A DNA stretch of 64,000 nt from JAYRWD01 sp041918255 (lineage in GTDB: Bacteria > Patescibacteriota > Dojkabacteria > B142 > WJKM01): NCBI GenBank assembly GCA_041918255.1, contig JAYRWD010000004.1, forward strand, positions 16,704 to 80,703, read 5' to 3'. The position numbers and the translations under genes were made by a program. The notes beneath the pieces are model-generated. The model did no database searches, was not told where the DNA came from, and saw only the letters and a list, made by a program, of their open reading frames with translations. Within the stretch, counting starts at the first letter, position 1. Each line of letters starts with the position of its first letter. This document shows, piece after piece, positions 16,284-25,297 of this stretch.

Positions 16284-18104
16284 TTATTGCAAATTTAGTT
16301 CCAACTTACGAGTAGATACATTTTGCTTGAGTGCTTTTATAAACTCTTCAATTCCCATCACAACATTCGATTTGTCCGAGCGCGATCTAATCGAAACAGA
16401 GCCGTTTTCTTCCTCACGTTTTCCAACGATCAACATGTAGGGTATTTTTTGGTTCTGTCCATCCCTGATTTTGGATTGCATCGTCTCATTTCTAAGATCA
16501 GCTTTAGATCGGAAACCTTCTCCTAACAAGGTGTCGTTAGTTTTTTGCGCATAAGCGGATTGAGCTTCGGATATCGGAATAATAACAACCTGCTCTGGGC
16601 TCAGCCAGGCTGGGAAAGCTCCGGCAAGATGTTCGATAAGTACTGACCCGAATCGTTCTATCGAGCCCATTATGGCTCCGTGTATCATAACGATTCTCTC
16701 TTTCGCACTTTCTTCGTTTACGCAATACAAATCGAAACGTTCGGGCATATTTGTATCAAGCTGGATGGTTGCTACCTGCCATTCTCTGCCGATTGAGTCA
16801 TTTGTCATAAAATCAATTTTCGGTCCATAAAATGCAGCTTCACCCAGCCCTATATAATATTCTACCTTGCGATTTTCCGCGAATGTCTTAAGATAAGCTT
16901 CGTTTTGTGCCCACATCTCTGGGGTACCTAGATATTTTTCAAATTCGTCCGGATTGTGAAGTGAAAGTCTGGCTCTAAGTTTGAAACCAAACGTTGAATA
17001 AAAGGTATCAATAATATCCCAGATGTGATTAATCTCTTGCTCAAGTTGGGATTTTCGACAAAATACATGAGCGTCGTCTTGCGTTATACATCTCACTCGA
17101 GACAATCCAGCCAATTCACCACTTTGTTCATCTCTGTAAACCATTGTTGTTTCACAATATCTTTGCGGAAGGTCCCGATAACTTCTGGGTAAATGCGAAT
17201 AGATTTGAGTATGATGGGGACAATTCATCGGTTTCATTGCAAATTCATGTCCTTCACGAGTAGTGATTTTAAATAAATCGTTAGCATATTTCTGCCAGTG
17301 GCCACTTGTCATGTAAAGTTCTTTTTTTGTGATATGGGGAATAGTTACTTTTTCATAGCCATATTTGCTTCTTAAACTCCAGACATATTGATCTAATTCG
17401 TTACGAAAAATGGTGCCTTTTGCTGTCCAAAGAGGTAAACCTCCACCTACAAGGTCAGAAAACAAAAATAGATCTAATTCTTTTCCAAGCTTCCTGTGAT
17501 CTCGTTTTTTGGCTTCTTCCGTCTGCCATATATAGTTATCTAGCTCTTTTTGAGTACTAAAAACTGTTCCATAAATTCTAGTCAGCATTTTATTTTTTTC
17601 GTTCCCACGCCAGTATGCCCCGGCAATCGAAAGGAGTTTAAAGAATTTGATTTGCCCGGTACTTTCTAAATGAGGACCTTTACACAGATCAAAATCTGAA
17701 TCAGTCACATTTGGCTTGCCTATCCAATATATGGTTATTGTCTTATCTTCCTTTTCAAGTTCTTCAAGCAATTCAACTTTATATGGATTTCCCGCAAAAA
17801 GTTTCTTGGCTTGTGAAATTTTTATCTCTTCTCTTATGATTGGTTGGTCAGCACTGATAACTTTATTCATTTCCTCCATGAGGGCTTCTAAATCTTTTTC
17901 TTCGATTACCCTTCCTATTGGATCTAAGTCGAAATAAAAGCCATCTTGAATCGGTGGCCCCATAGCTCTCATAGCTTCAGGAAATAGCTTTTTTGCAGCT
18001 ATCTGGAGTACATGTTCGCAACTATGCCGCATTTTATATAATTCGAAATTATCTTCGTTCACCCAGTTTGGAAGTTCGGATTTGAAATCCTTGTAATTGT
18101 CCAT
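16284..18104 (-). CDS. thrS: Threonyl-tRNA synthetase (canonical copy, no TGS domain)
   Basis: 606 residues. It activates Thr, charges tRNA-Thr and hydrolyses Ser-tRNA-Thr. The N-terminal TGS domain found in many ThrRSs is absent. The editing domain has HSCEH (H27, H31) and CKGPH (C141, H145). The catalytic zinc ligands are all present: C295 in MNCPHH, H346 in QDDAHVFC and H475 in MIHGAIMGS. Class II motif 2 (MVYRDEQSGELAGLSRVR), GLGEAAFYGPKIDF and motif 3 (GSIERFG) are intact, followed by the anticodon-binding domain (WLSPEQVVIIPIS). It is the first gene of the translation operon and sits behind a T-box leader, so its expression should rise when tRNA-Thr is uncharged. Confidence 0.97.
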   Translation of the reverse strand: MDNYKDFKSELPNWVNEDNFELYKMRHSCEHVLQIAAKKLFPEAMRAMGPPIQDGFYFDLDPIGRVIEEKDLEALMEEMNKVISADQPIIREEIKISQAKKLFAGNPYKVELLEELEKEDKTITIYWIGKPNVTDSDFDLCKGPHLESTGQIKFFKLLSIAGAYWRGNEKNKMLTRIYGTVFSTQKELDNYIWQTEEAKKRDHRKLGKELDLFLFSDLVGGGLPLWTAKGTIFRNELDQYVWSLRSKYGYEKVTIPHITKKELYMTSGHWQKYANDLFKITTREGHEFAMKPMNCPHHTQIYSHLPRSYRDLPQRYCETTMVYRDEQSGELAGLSRVRCITQDDAHVFCRKSQLEQEINHIWDIIDTFYSTFGFKLRARLSLHNPDEFEKYLGTPEMWAQNEAYLKTFAENRKVEYYIGLGEAAFYGPKIDFMTNDSIGREWQVATIQLDTNMPERFDLYCVNEESAKERIVMIHGAIMGSIERFGSVLIEHLAGAFPAWLSPEQVVIIPISEAQSAYAQKTNDTLLGEGFRSKADLRNETMQSKIRDGQNQKIPYMLIVGKREEENGSVSIRSRSDKSNVVMGIEEFIKALKQNVSTRKLELNLQ

Positions 18105-18149
18105 TTTTGTATAAATTAAATTTAATTAAGAGATCTTTTCATTATTTAT

Positions 18150-18167
18150 ACCCCCCCCATGGGGGGT
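18150..18167. repeat. C/G homopolymer palindrome in the thrS leader
   Basis: Eight C, AT, then six G, bounded by A and T, between the T-box terminator and the thrS start. A stable hairpin that could affect translation. Function unknown. Confidence 0.5.
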
Positions 18168-18245
18168 AGATTGATTATGTTTATTATTTATATGCATTTT
18201 ATAGTAAGTGTGTTGTTCAACAATTTGTTTCATGTGCATAACAAA

Positions 18246-18285
18246 GGACCCTTCGCAATAGCATGAATGCCATTGCGAAGGGTCC
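18246..18285 (-). terminator. T-box-controlled terminator hairpin
   Basis: Perfect 14-bp stem (GGACCCTTCGCAAT with its complement) and a 12-nt loop, followed on the minus strand by TTTGTT. It is mutually exclusive with the antiterminator. Confidence 0.88.
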
Positions 18286-18407
18286 ACATAACTTAAAAGT
18301 TCTGAAAAACGGACGGTTCCACCTTCTCTTTATCTTTTAGTAGACGTATTTAATTTTTTTGGTAGTCAAAATCTGAAAGGCTTTCACTACTCCCTTTCTC
18401 GCTTTGT
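18246..18407 (-). promoter_or_regulatory. T-box riboswitch upstream of thrS
   Basis: On the minus strand the transcript contains AAGG-TGGAACC-GTCC (18325-18311), the T-box with the TGGNACC bulge that pairs with the uncharged tRNA acceptor end. Twenty-five bases downstream GGAC-CCTT can pair with it exactly (GTCC/GGAC and AAGG/CCTT), giving the canonical antiterminator with its 7-nt bulge. The same GGACCCTTCGCAAT is the 5' arm of a perfect 14-bp terminator hairpin (18285-18246) followed by TTTGTT. So the two folds are mutually exclusive. The region upstream of the T-box is short, about 80 nt. GTAGT/ACTAC can form a stem, and GACTACC (18367-18361) offers a Thr codon (ACT or ACC) as specifier, but that assignment is tentative. 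Confidence 0.9.
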
Positions 18408-18413
18408 GAAGAA

Positions 18414-18441
18414 ATTATACACTAACTTCATTTTTTCTTAA
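18414..18441 (-). promoter_or_regulatory. Candidate promoter of the thrS T-box leader
   Basis: On the minus strand TTAAGA (18441-18436), a 16-bp spacer and a consensus TATAAT (18419-18414). It starts on the stop codon of the upstream histidine kinase, so the translation operon gets its own start just after that gene. Confidence 0.65.
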
Positions 18442-19832
18442 AGATTAAGGGGCTTACCGACTTTGGCCTGCTGTGCTCTATCTAACGGAAGCGTGCAAAA
18501 AAATGTCGTTCCTTCGTTTATTTTTGAATCAAACCAAATTTCACCTCCTAATATATTTAGTATACGTTTGATAATGTAGAGTCCGAGCCCATTTCCTTCG
18601 GTAGCATGTTTGCGGATGTTGCTTGCGCGAAAGAGTTTCTGAAATATCTTCGGCTCTTCTGATTTTGGAATCCCGAATCCATTATCTTGAATTGAAAACA
18701 GGATTTCCTTTTGATCATTGATGAGAGTCGCACGTAATATGATTTTTCCATTTTCCGGTGTATATTTTATTGCGTTTGAAAGCAAGTTTTGAAAAACCAT
18801 TGAAATCAATCTGTGGTCGCTTTGGAAGTGAGGAATTTGATGATTATAGAGAATTTCCAGCCTATGTTTCTTTGCTATGATATCTTGTTTTTGCTCATTT
18901 ACTACCTTTCGTAGTAATTCGAGCAGGTCGATATATTCGGGTTCTATTGCAAATGTTCCTAATTCAAGTCGAGATACATTCAAAATTGCATTTACCATAT
19001 CTACCATACGTTGACTTGCCTTACTTATCTCTTTCACATATGAAACCAGCTCTTCGTTCGAAATTTTATTTCCTGTGTCAAGTAGCATCTCGGTATACCA
19101 ATTGATTGCCGCTAATGGTGTTCGCAGTTGGTGAGATGCAAGCGACACAAATTCGTTTTTGGCTTTGTCTATCTCTTTTTCCGCGGTTATATCTCGAAAT
19201 ACAGTAACTACACCTTGAACCTCACCCTCATAAATGATTGGGTTTGCCTTTTCCATGATCGGGAATTTAGTCCCGTTTTTACGCACAAAGTAACTATCAG
19301 AATCAATGCTAGAGCTTTGTGGCTTTTTTGTGAGAAGCGCCTTGTAAGATAGACGATCTTTCCTATCAATCTCCATACCTACTCCATTTTCCTTTCTAAC
19401 CAAAAGGGAGAATTGTTTGCCCAGTGCTTCATCAATATCTAATCCAAGCATTTGCTTAAATGATTCGTTCACCAATGTCACCTTTTCATCTGTGTCAGTG
19501 ACTACTAGCCCATCGCCTATGGAGCTTATAATTGCCTTATACCTTGCACGTTCTCGCTCTAGAACCTTTATTTCTTGTTGGTTGATCTTATCACTTTGAT
19601 CTAGATTTGAAATATATTGCCTGGTCAGTTCAGCTAAATGTTTTTGTTTAGCAAGTATTTCAGTGAGCCTTTTAGTAATGGAATTTATAGCATCGCTCGT
19701 AGGATTTTTGATTTGGATTAATTTATTGATCTCGTCGGATAGTTGTTTGATGCTATCTTCTAGATCTTGATGAGAAAAACTCGTGGTGGCTTCTTTTTCA
19801 AATTTTAATTTTTCTTTTTGGGTTTTAGCCAT
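18438..19832 (-). CDS. PAS-domain sensor histidine kinase
   Basis: 464 residues. An N-terminal helical coiled coil (about 1-100) leads into a PAS domain (about 100-220, ISSIGDGLVVTDTDEKV through VTVFRDITAEKE). It continues into HisKA with the phosphorylated His234 (SLASHQLRTPLAAI) and a HATPase_c domain with N, G1 and G2 boxes (NLLSNAIKYTPENG, DNGFGIP, GNGLGLYI). There is no membrane helix, so it senses from the cytoplasm or through a partner. Its first bases overlap the end of the membrane protein gene at 19825, suggesting coupled translation and a shared signalling job. No response regulator is encoded in the window. Confidence 0.93.
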   Translation of the reverse strand: MAKTQKEKLKFEKEATTSFSHQDLEDSIKQLSDEINKLIQIKNPTSDAINSITKRLTEILAKQKHLAELTRQYISNLDQSDKINQQEIKVLERERARYKAIISSIGDGLVVTDTDEKVTLVNESFKQMLGLDIDEALGKQFSLLVRKENGVGMEIDRKDRLSYKALLTKKPQSSSIDSDSYFVRKNGTKFPIMEKANPIIYEGEVQGVVTVFRDITAEKEIDKAKNEFVSLASHQLRTPLAAINWYTEMLLDTGNKISNEELVSYVKEISKASQRMVDMVNAILNVSRLELGTFAIEPEYIDLLELLRKVVNEQKQDIIAKKHRLEILYNHQIPHFQSDHRLISMVFQNLLSNAIKYTPENGKIILRATLINDQKEILFSIQDNGFGIPKSEEPKIFQKLFRASNIRKHATEGNGLGLYIIKRILNILGGEIWFDSKINEGTTFFCTLPLDRAQQAKVGKPLNL

Positions 19833-21588
19833 ATAGAGTCTGATCCAAAGGATCTAAGAGAATTATATTATTTGAATTTAAGCGTAGAAAAGAGCCCTTG
19901 TGCTTTTGTGTTATCATACCCAATTGAATTTCTGAAGGAAACTTATAGCCTGCTTTTGAGACAAAAATTCCGCAATTTTTCGGAGGGTTATATTGGGCAA
20001 ACCCTAACCTATCAGTATAAACTATGTCAACTATGTTTTCAGTGTCTAAATCAATTATTTTGATCAGTGAATTGGGGACCCTTGCTTTCGTCCTTGCGTC
20101 TACCACCCTGAGATGCTGGTTTTGTCTATTGGTGGTATAAAAAAGAAACATAGAAATTGTGAATATGTGTAATCCAATGATTGATAAAGTGAAGAGATCC
20201 TGTCTTCTGATTACACTTACGATTGCAAACAGAGCTGAAGAGAGATATATGATAATGGGTAGAAGAGTGCGCATACTATTTTGTAAATAAAGAGCCGCTT
20301 GCACAAATAATTGTTTTTCGTTGGCATTGATTTTCATATATGTCGCGGTCATTTTTATATCTAAAAAACCTATCTCGCTTTGTAATTGATCGGAAGTAAA
20401 TTTAATTTCATTAGTTATATAGCCAGCTTTAGTTATTTTTAGGGTTAATTGGTCTGAGACAATTTCGTTGAAACCGAATAATCCTTTAGAATTTGAAAAC
20501 GTTTCCCCATTTCCCCTAAGAGATCCGTTTAAGACTAAAACTTGTGCGAATCGAATAGGTCTATTGCTGGCCTCATCAAGAACTGCACCATATGTAAATT
20601 TGGGTTGTACGCCCGCAAGCTGCTTCAGGAGGGGTATGAGACCAGTTGGTTTCTCGATAATGAAAAGAGCCATACCGAAAATTAGAAGCAATAAAAGGCC
20701 TATGCTTATCACAGGAAAGAAAGATTCGAATTGAACGAATCGAGGATTAGTAAAAATCTCTGTTCTTAGGGTTTTGTCTGTCGTTAGAGATTGTGAATTG
20801 TTGGTATTTTGTTTTAGTTGTTCGGGGATCATGTAGTAGGTTGATTGACTTGTTTGATATCGCTCATTCGTTACCGTTATTTGGATTTCGATAGGTTGAT
20901 GTGGGGAACTAAATTCTTCAGGATTAATAAAAAATTTTACAATTCTGCCTTGTTTGTCAGTGGAGGGATTCAAATTTTCATTAATGAGACGATTTCCGTT
21001 AATGAAAACTTTTAGATTGTTTAGTTGTATTGGAACAAACGGATCAACAACTTCTACTCGGATTTCGTTTTGCTGAAATGCGGATTCTGGTGCAAATAGG
21101 ATATATGGCGCAATATGATCGTTTTCGCATATACCATTTTGAGTGAATCTAAACGAGGCGTTAGTTGTCAATTCTTCAGTTGGATTTGTCGAGATATCTG
21201 AAAAGTGAGCGTTTTTTGCCCCAATTTGTGCTTTGAAAGTAATAAATAGCTTGCGCGATATTGGAATGGGTACATTATCTTTAGGTTTAATGTTTATCCT
21301 TATTTCTCCAAGTACTGAATTACGAAGAAGTTCTAAATCGGCTGGAGCAAAAATATCTGAAATTTCTACCTCTTGTGGGGAATATTTGATTGTGTATTCA
21401 AAAGATTTGTTGGGAGCATTATTCCGAAAGGTGGCAGTGATTAGATGTTCACAATCGGGATTCAAATTGCCTGTTAGTGGATCGAGGATAAGCGACTGAG
21501 CAAGAATCGGCTTGGTAGAACAGACAAATAAAATTAGGCTAAATATGTATGTAGCACAGAATTTGTTCCAATTGATAGTGAAATTCAT
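19825..21588 (-). CDS. Secreted/membrane multidomain protein coupled to the histidine kinase
   Basis: About 587 residues from ATG 21588 (MNFTINWNKF). A TTG seven codons upstream is less likely. A signal peptide ending near KPILAQS is followed by a beta-sandwich resembling cohesin-type adhesion domains, then a second beta domain and one membrane helix (FFPVISIGLLLLLIFGMALFII). After it come a CarboxypepD_reg-like beta domain (TYGAVLDEASNRPIRFAQVLVLNG), two more helices (about 430-490) and a second such domain (LRVVDARTKARVPNSLIKIID). The last 8 bases overlap the start of the histidine kinase gene. A role as surface ligand-binding or mechanical input to that kinase is inference from the coupling. 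Confidence 0.75.
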   Translation of the reverse strand: MNFTINWNKFCATYIFSLILFVCSTKPILAQSLILDPLTGNLNPDCEHLITATFRNNAPNKSFEYTIKYSPQEVEISDIFAPADLELLRNSVLGEIRINIKPKDNVPIPISRKLFITFKAQIGAKNAHFSDISTNPTEELTTNASFRFTQNGICENDHIAPYILFAPESAFQQNEIRVEVVDPFVPIQLNNLKVFINGNRLINENLNPSTDKQGRIVKFFINPEEFSSPHQPIEIQITVTNERYQTSQSTYYMIPEQLKQNTNNSQSLTTDKTLRTEIFTNPRFVQFESFFPVISIGLLLLLIFGMALFIIEKPTGLIPLLKQLAGVQPKFTYGAVLDEASNRPIRFAQVLVLNGSLRGNGETFSNSKGLFGFNEIVSDQLTLKITKAGYITNEIKFTSDQLQSEIGFLDIKMTATYMKINANEKQLFVQAALYLQNSMRTLLPIIIYLSSALFAIVSVIRRQDLFTLSIIGLHIFTISMFLFYTTNRQNQHLRVVDARTKARVPNSLIKIIDLDTENIVDIVYTDRLGFAQYNPPKNCGIFVSKAGYKFPSEIQLGMITQKHKGSFLRLNSNNIILLDPLDQTLYG

Positions 21589-21693
21589 TTCCCTTGGCAG
21601 TTTTAACAATACTAGATTATTTTACTTGTTTTACGTGTGGGATGGAATAATAAATGCATTAGATTTTCAGAGAAGTGATTTCTTGGTGAACGT

Positions 21694-21712
21694 TTTTGAA
21701 CAAATTCGAACG
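21694..21712 (+). repeat. Left inverted repeat flanking the transporter pair
   Basis: TTTTGAACAAATTCGAACG, perfect reverse complement of 24268-24286. It is followed by GGTGAGCGTGGC (21726-21737), which matches 10 of 12 bases of the tRNA-Val 3' region (24289-24300). Confidence 0.6.
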
Positions 21713-21847
21713 TATTTCAAATCAAGGTGAGCGTGGCGCCCCCATCCTCCGCGCTTCCGTTATTTTTTGCGCGCGTGATTTTTGTTCTGCTCCGCAAAAC
21801 ATTTGAAATCCATTGTATATTTCAAGATAAACTATTATAATTTTTTC

Positions 21848-22729
21848 ATGAGTTGGTTTTTTCTTTCAATTATTGCTGCTCTTTTGTGGGGGTTTGAGAA
21901 CTTTCTGTACAAAACCTCTGCTCGCAGAAATTACAATAGTGCAAAAATAACAGCTATTTTGGGGATTACAGTAACAGCATTAAGCGTGTTGTTATTTTTT
22001 GTTTCCTCTGAGGAGCTTATCAATCCTCGGTATTTGTTATTCATTGGATTCTTAAATGCGGTTACGTTCTTTATTTCTTTAATAACTAGGTTTGAAGCCC
22101 TCAAAAAAGTCGCAATAAGTATTTTTTATCCCATCAACCGAACAGGAAGCCTGCTACTTATGGTTGTGTTTTCATACACACTCCTACATCAAAATTTGAC
22201 ACCTTTGCAAATTCTAGGACTTGTTTTTGCTGTAATCGCTATTTATCTCCTACCCTCAAATAGAAATTCAAAAGACTCGCACACCTTACTCAAAGCTGGA
22301 TTAGTTTTGACATTTGTAAGCACAATATTTTCTGCGCTTGGGAACTTAACCCTACAATATGCTTCTGATAATGTAGGTACGTATGCATTTACATTTTTGG
22401 CTTACGGTTTTAGTGTTGTTTTTTCTTTTTTACTGGGTCAATTTATGAAAGATGCTCAACCAAAGGCTAATGAAAGATCAGGCATAATTAAAGACATTTT
22501 TGGGATATACATTATCGGTGCTTTAATTGGAATACTAAATTTTGTGGGACTTGTTTTATTTATTGAAGCTCTAAAAACTGGACCATTCTCTATTGTGGGT
22601 GCGATAACCAATTTTTCTCTTTTAATCACGTTATCTTTAGGTATTTTTATTTATAAAGAAAAGCCATCAATTAAACATATTATTGGAATTGTATTGTCCT
22701 TTATTTCTTTATTCTTATTCAAGCTCTAG
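21848..22729 (+). CDS. EamA/DMT-superfamily transporter
   Basis: 293 residues from ATG 21848 (MSWFFLSIIAALLWG). A start 22 codons upstream adds a polar segment unlike the family and is rejected. About ten hydrophobic helices in two five-helix repeats are visible, with the typical WGFENFLYK near the first helix and a final helix pair (KEKPSIKHIIGIVLSFISLFLF). Such proteins export amino acids, metabolites or drugs. The substrate is not predictable. It and the oppositely oriented MFS gene lie between 19-bp inverted repeats beside a tRNA gene. A second, broken EamA gene is at 2405-3279. Confidence 0.88.
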   Translation: MSWFFLSIIAALLWGFENFLYKTSARRNYNSAKITAILGITVTALSVLLFFVSSEELINPRYLLFIGFLNAVTFFISLITRFEALKKVAISIFYPINRTGSLLLMVVFSYTLLHQNLTPLQILGLVFAVIAIYLLPSNRNSKDSHTLLKAGLVLTFVSTIFSALGNLTLQYASDNVGTYAFTFLAYGFSVVFSFLLGQFMKDAQPKANERSGIIKDIFGIYIIGALIGILNFVGLVLFIEALKTGPFSIVGAITNFSLLITLSLGIFIYKEKPSIKHIIGIVLSFISLFLFKL

Positions 22730-22912
22730 GTAAATATTACTTCCCCTTACTTTTGTATTCATCAAGCGATTATTGAATCAAATATTTTTTTTGTCCATAT
22801 CAATGTTTTATTTAAGATCTAGAAGCTTACCCCTTCCAGGGACCCACAGGACAGACCCACCCGTTGTGCTCCCATTTTTTTATGACGATTTAGGTTTAGC
22901 TCTGTCGAACAT

Positions 22913-24121
22913 TTAACAATTGTTTTGTGAATGTACTGTAACTTTGTCAACTCTTAAAAGTATTGTTGCTAATATTACAATAATTCCAATTGTAGCAAAT
23001 GTAGTAGGAATGGAATAATTTGCAATCCAGCCCAAAATTAAACCCATTATGGCAACATAAAACTGAATCAACATATTTATCAAAGAAATAGTTGTTGCTC
23101 TGTTTTTGCTATCGATTTGTTCGTTCTGATATGAGGATATTAGAGGATTCTTTGCTTCAGAAAATGCATAGGTAAAAATAAAAATCGGGAACAAGTATAA
23201 AACTTTGGTTACAGCAGCAAAAAGTAGATAAAACAATCCAGGGAAAATAGTTATTGCGAATAGCCCATATCTGCCTAACTTTTTCTCAATTAAGTATATG
23301 TTTTTTTGAATGAAGAAAGCAGTTAATCCACCAAGGGATAAGGCAATTCCTATCGGCAGGGAAGTATTCAGACCGAATTCAACGAAATATGGTTGATAGA
23401 GATTTAAGAGGGTGTTGGGAAATGCCGTAGTCAAAACTGCAATAGTAGCTATCCATTGAACCTTTCTATTTCTAGTTATTTGGTAAATCCCATCTTTTAA
23501 AATTGTTAGTGGGTTTTCTTCTTTGTGTCTATACTCACCCACAGGTTCTTTAAGTGTAAGACTGATCATAAATGCGATGAAAACAGACGTTGCTGTAAGA
23601 CCAATCCCTAACAAAAATTTATTTATAACGAGTTCAGAAATTATCAAGCCTCCAAGAAGAGGTGCTATGAAAAAAGCTAACTGATAGGAACCCCCTATTA
23701 AGCCCATTGCTTTTTTCATTAGGTTTTCCCTATCGATTTTTGGTAACGAATCATAAACAAGAGCTTCGTTTGCTCCGGATAAAAATGAATAACCAATTCC
23801 AGCTAATATTGCGATTAAAACAAAAGAAAAATAGTTATTAGCGAAGATATAAAAGAATTCCCCCAGAAATTGGAGGAAAAGAGCAATAACTACCGATTTT
23901 TTCCTGCCAATTTTATCAGCAATAACACCTGTCGGAACTTCAGCTAAAAAAATCGTAGCCACAATGATAGACCAAATTGAATTTATCTGTAGTAACGAAA
24001 GCCCTCTTGACTGTTGGTATAGAGCACCAACATGAGTGTAAAGGTAAAGATTTTGGAAAAAGGTTACGACTGCTAATTTTTCCACATTACTTAAAGTTGA
24101 TATCTTTTTCAAAAGATTCAT
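22913..24121 (-). CDS. Major facilitator superfamily transporter
   Basis: 402 residues with about twelve transmembrane helices. The loop between helices 2 and 3 carries the MFS signature (PTGVIADKIGRKKS), and the central cytoplasmic loop (KEPVGEYRHKEENP) separates the two six-helix halves. This pattern is common among drug/proton antiporters, but the substrate is unknown. It converges with the EamA gene with about 180 bases between them. Both lie in the repeat-bounded segment next to tRNA-Val. Confidence 0.88.
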   Translation of the reverse strand: MNLLKKISTLSNVEKLAVVTFFQNLYLYTHVGALYQQSRGLSLLQINSIWSIIVATIFLAEVPTGVIADKIGRKKSVVIALFLQFLGEFFYIFANNYFSFVLIAILAGIGYSFLSGANEALVYDSLPKIDRENLMKKAMGLIGGSYQLAFFIAPLLGGLIISELVINKFLLGIGLTATSVFIAFMISLTLKEPVGEYRHKEENPLTILKDGIYQITRNRKVQWIATIAVLTTAFPNTLLNLYQPYFVEFGLNTSLPIGIALSLGGLTAFFIQKNIYLIEKKLGRYGLFAITIFPGLFYLLFAAVTKVLYLFPIFIFTYAFSEAKNPLISSYQNEQIDSKNRATTISLINMLIQFYVAIMGLILGWIANYSIPTTFATIGIIVILATILLRVDKVTVHSQNNC

Positions 24122-24267
24122 ATGCTTGTATTTTATCGGAAAGCTTACTGTATTTATATTGGACTCAGTTGTTATAGAAATTACGTTTTTCTTTGTTCCG
24201 CTTTTCAGCGGAATGTGCGAGCCGATTTACTTGGAAGCGCGACGAACTAACACGATTTTTTAAAATG

Positions 24268-24286
24268 CGTTCGAATTTGTTCAAAA
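24268..24286 (-). repeat. Right inverted repeat flanking the transporter pair
   Basis: CGTTCGAATTTGTTCAAAA, reverse complement of 21694-21712, ending two bases before the tRNA-Val CCA end. Confidence 0.6.
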
Positions 24287-24287
24287 T

Positions 24288-24363
24288 TGGTGAGCATGAC
24301 AGGACTCGAACCTGTGACACCTCCCACGTCAAGGGAGTGCTCTACCAGCTGAGCTACATGCTC
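24288..24363 (-). tRNA. tRNA-Val(GAC)
   Basis: 76 nt with encoded CCA. Acceptor stem GAGCATG/CATGCTC, discriminator A, D arm AGCTCAGCTGGTAGAGC, anticodon stem-loop CTCCC-TTGACGT-GGGAG with anticodon GAC, and T arm CAGGTTCGAGTCCTG are all present. Confidence 0.95.
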
Positions 24364-24387
24364 GTATTTTTTCCATACGATTTATCC

Positions 24388-24990
24388 CTAGGCCTTTTTC
24401 GAGGCTGTGCTGGTTATAATCTTATCAATGAACCCATATGATTTTGCTTGTTGCACTGTCATATGAACATCTCTATCGAAATCTTTCATAATTGTAGCTT
24501 TTGTTTGACCGGTGTTCTTAGCTAACATATCGGCGATCAAATCTTTTAATCGAAGAATCTCTTTTGCTTCAATTTCAATATCACTTGCCTGCCCGCTTGT
24601 TCCGCCTAAAGGTTGATGCATATGGATCATACTATTAGGCAGAGCGTATCTTTTGCCTTTTGTGCCAGATGATAATATCAAGCTTCCCATCGATGCCGCA
24701 ACCCCTACCGCGATAGTCGAAACGTCTGGTTTGATATATTTCATAGTGTCAATGATGGATAGACCAGCGTAGACGCTCCCACCAGGGCTATTGATATACA
24801 TAAGTACATCTTTAGATTCGCTTTCTTTTTCCAAAAATAATAACTGCGCGTTTATCGCATTTGCTACTTGAGAATCAATTGAAGTCCCCAAAAAGATTAT
24901 TCTATCCTTCAATAATCGGGAATAAATATCATAAGCTCTTTCCCCATCTCTAGATTTCTCAATTATTGTTGGCACCAAGTAGGTTGACAT
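24388..24990 (-). CDS. clpP: ATP-dependent Clp protease proteolytic subunit
   Basis: 200 residues, typical length. Serine protease that forms a 14-mer chamber and degrades proteins fed by ClpX- or ClpA/C-type unfoldases. The catalytic triad is intact: S100 in VAASMGS, H125 in HMHQPLGG and D170 in MKDFDRD. The oxyanion-hole glycine pair is in INSPGGSV. The start is the ATG at 24990 ([10 protein letters not shown]). No unfoldase gene is adjacent. It lies 24 bases downstream of the tRNA-Val gene on the plus map and is transcribed in the same direction, ahead of it. Confidence 0.97.
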   Translation of the reverse strand: MSTYLVPTIIEKSRDGERAYDIYSRLLKDRIIFLGTSIDSQVANAINAQLLFLEKESESKDVLMYINSPGGSVYAGLSIIDTMKYIKPDVSTIAVGVAASMGSLILSSGTKGKRYALPNSMIHMHQPLGGTSGQASDIEIEAKEILRLKDLIADMLAKNTGQTKATIMKDFDRDVHMTVQQAKSYGFIDKIITSTASKKA

Positions 24991-25066
24991 AGTAAAGCGA
25001 ATGAGAATTGAATTATTACTTAATTATACTTCAAAATGAAGTATAGCGAAATGCAGAATAGAAAAC

Positions 25067-25092
25067 AAAAAGTCCCTTGTAGGAGACTTTTT
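25067..25092. terminator. Bidirectional intrinsic terminator between clpP and the DUF192 gene
   Basis: AAAAAGTC and GACTTTTT flank a short GC stem (CC/GG with one bulged A), with A and T tracts on both sides. It fits the end of the mutL-DUF192 transcript on the minus strand. A second small hairpin (ATACTTCA/TGAAGTAT) lies at about 25026-25044. Confidence 0.65.
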
Positions 25093-25297
25093 GCTTGCAC
25101 TTTTAACTATTTTACTGCCTTTCTGCAAAATCACTTATAGTGATTTCTAATTTAATTTATCAAATGAAACCGATATTGTCAAGGGGTATAAAAACTTTTT
25201 ATACATTTTTATGTTTTTTCTTCCTTGTTGTCAAGCCTTATCTGTTAAGTTTTTTCGAAATAACGTTATCATTGTTCTGGAAAATTATTTTCTAGCG

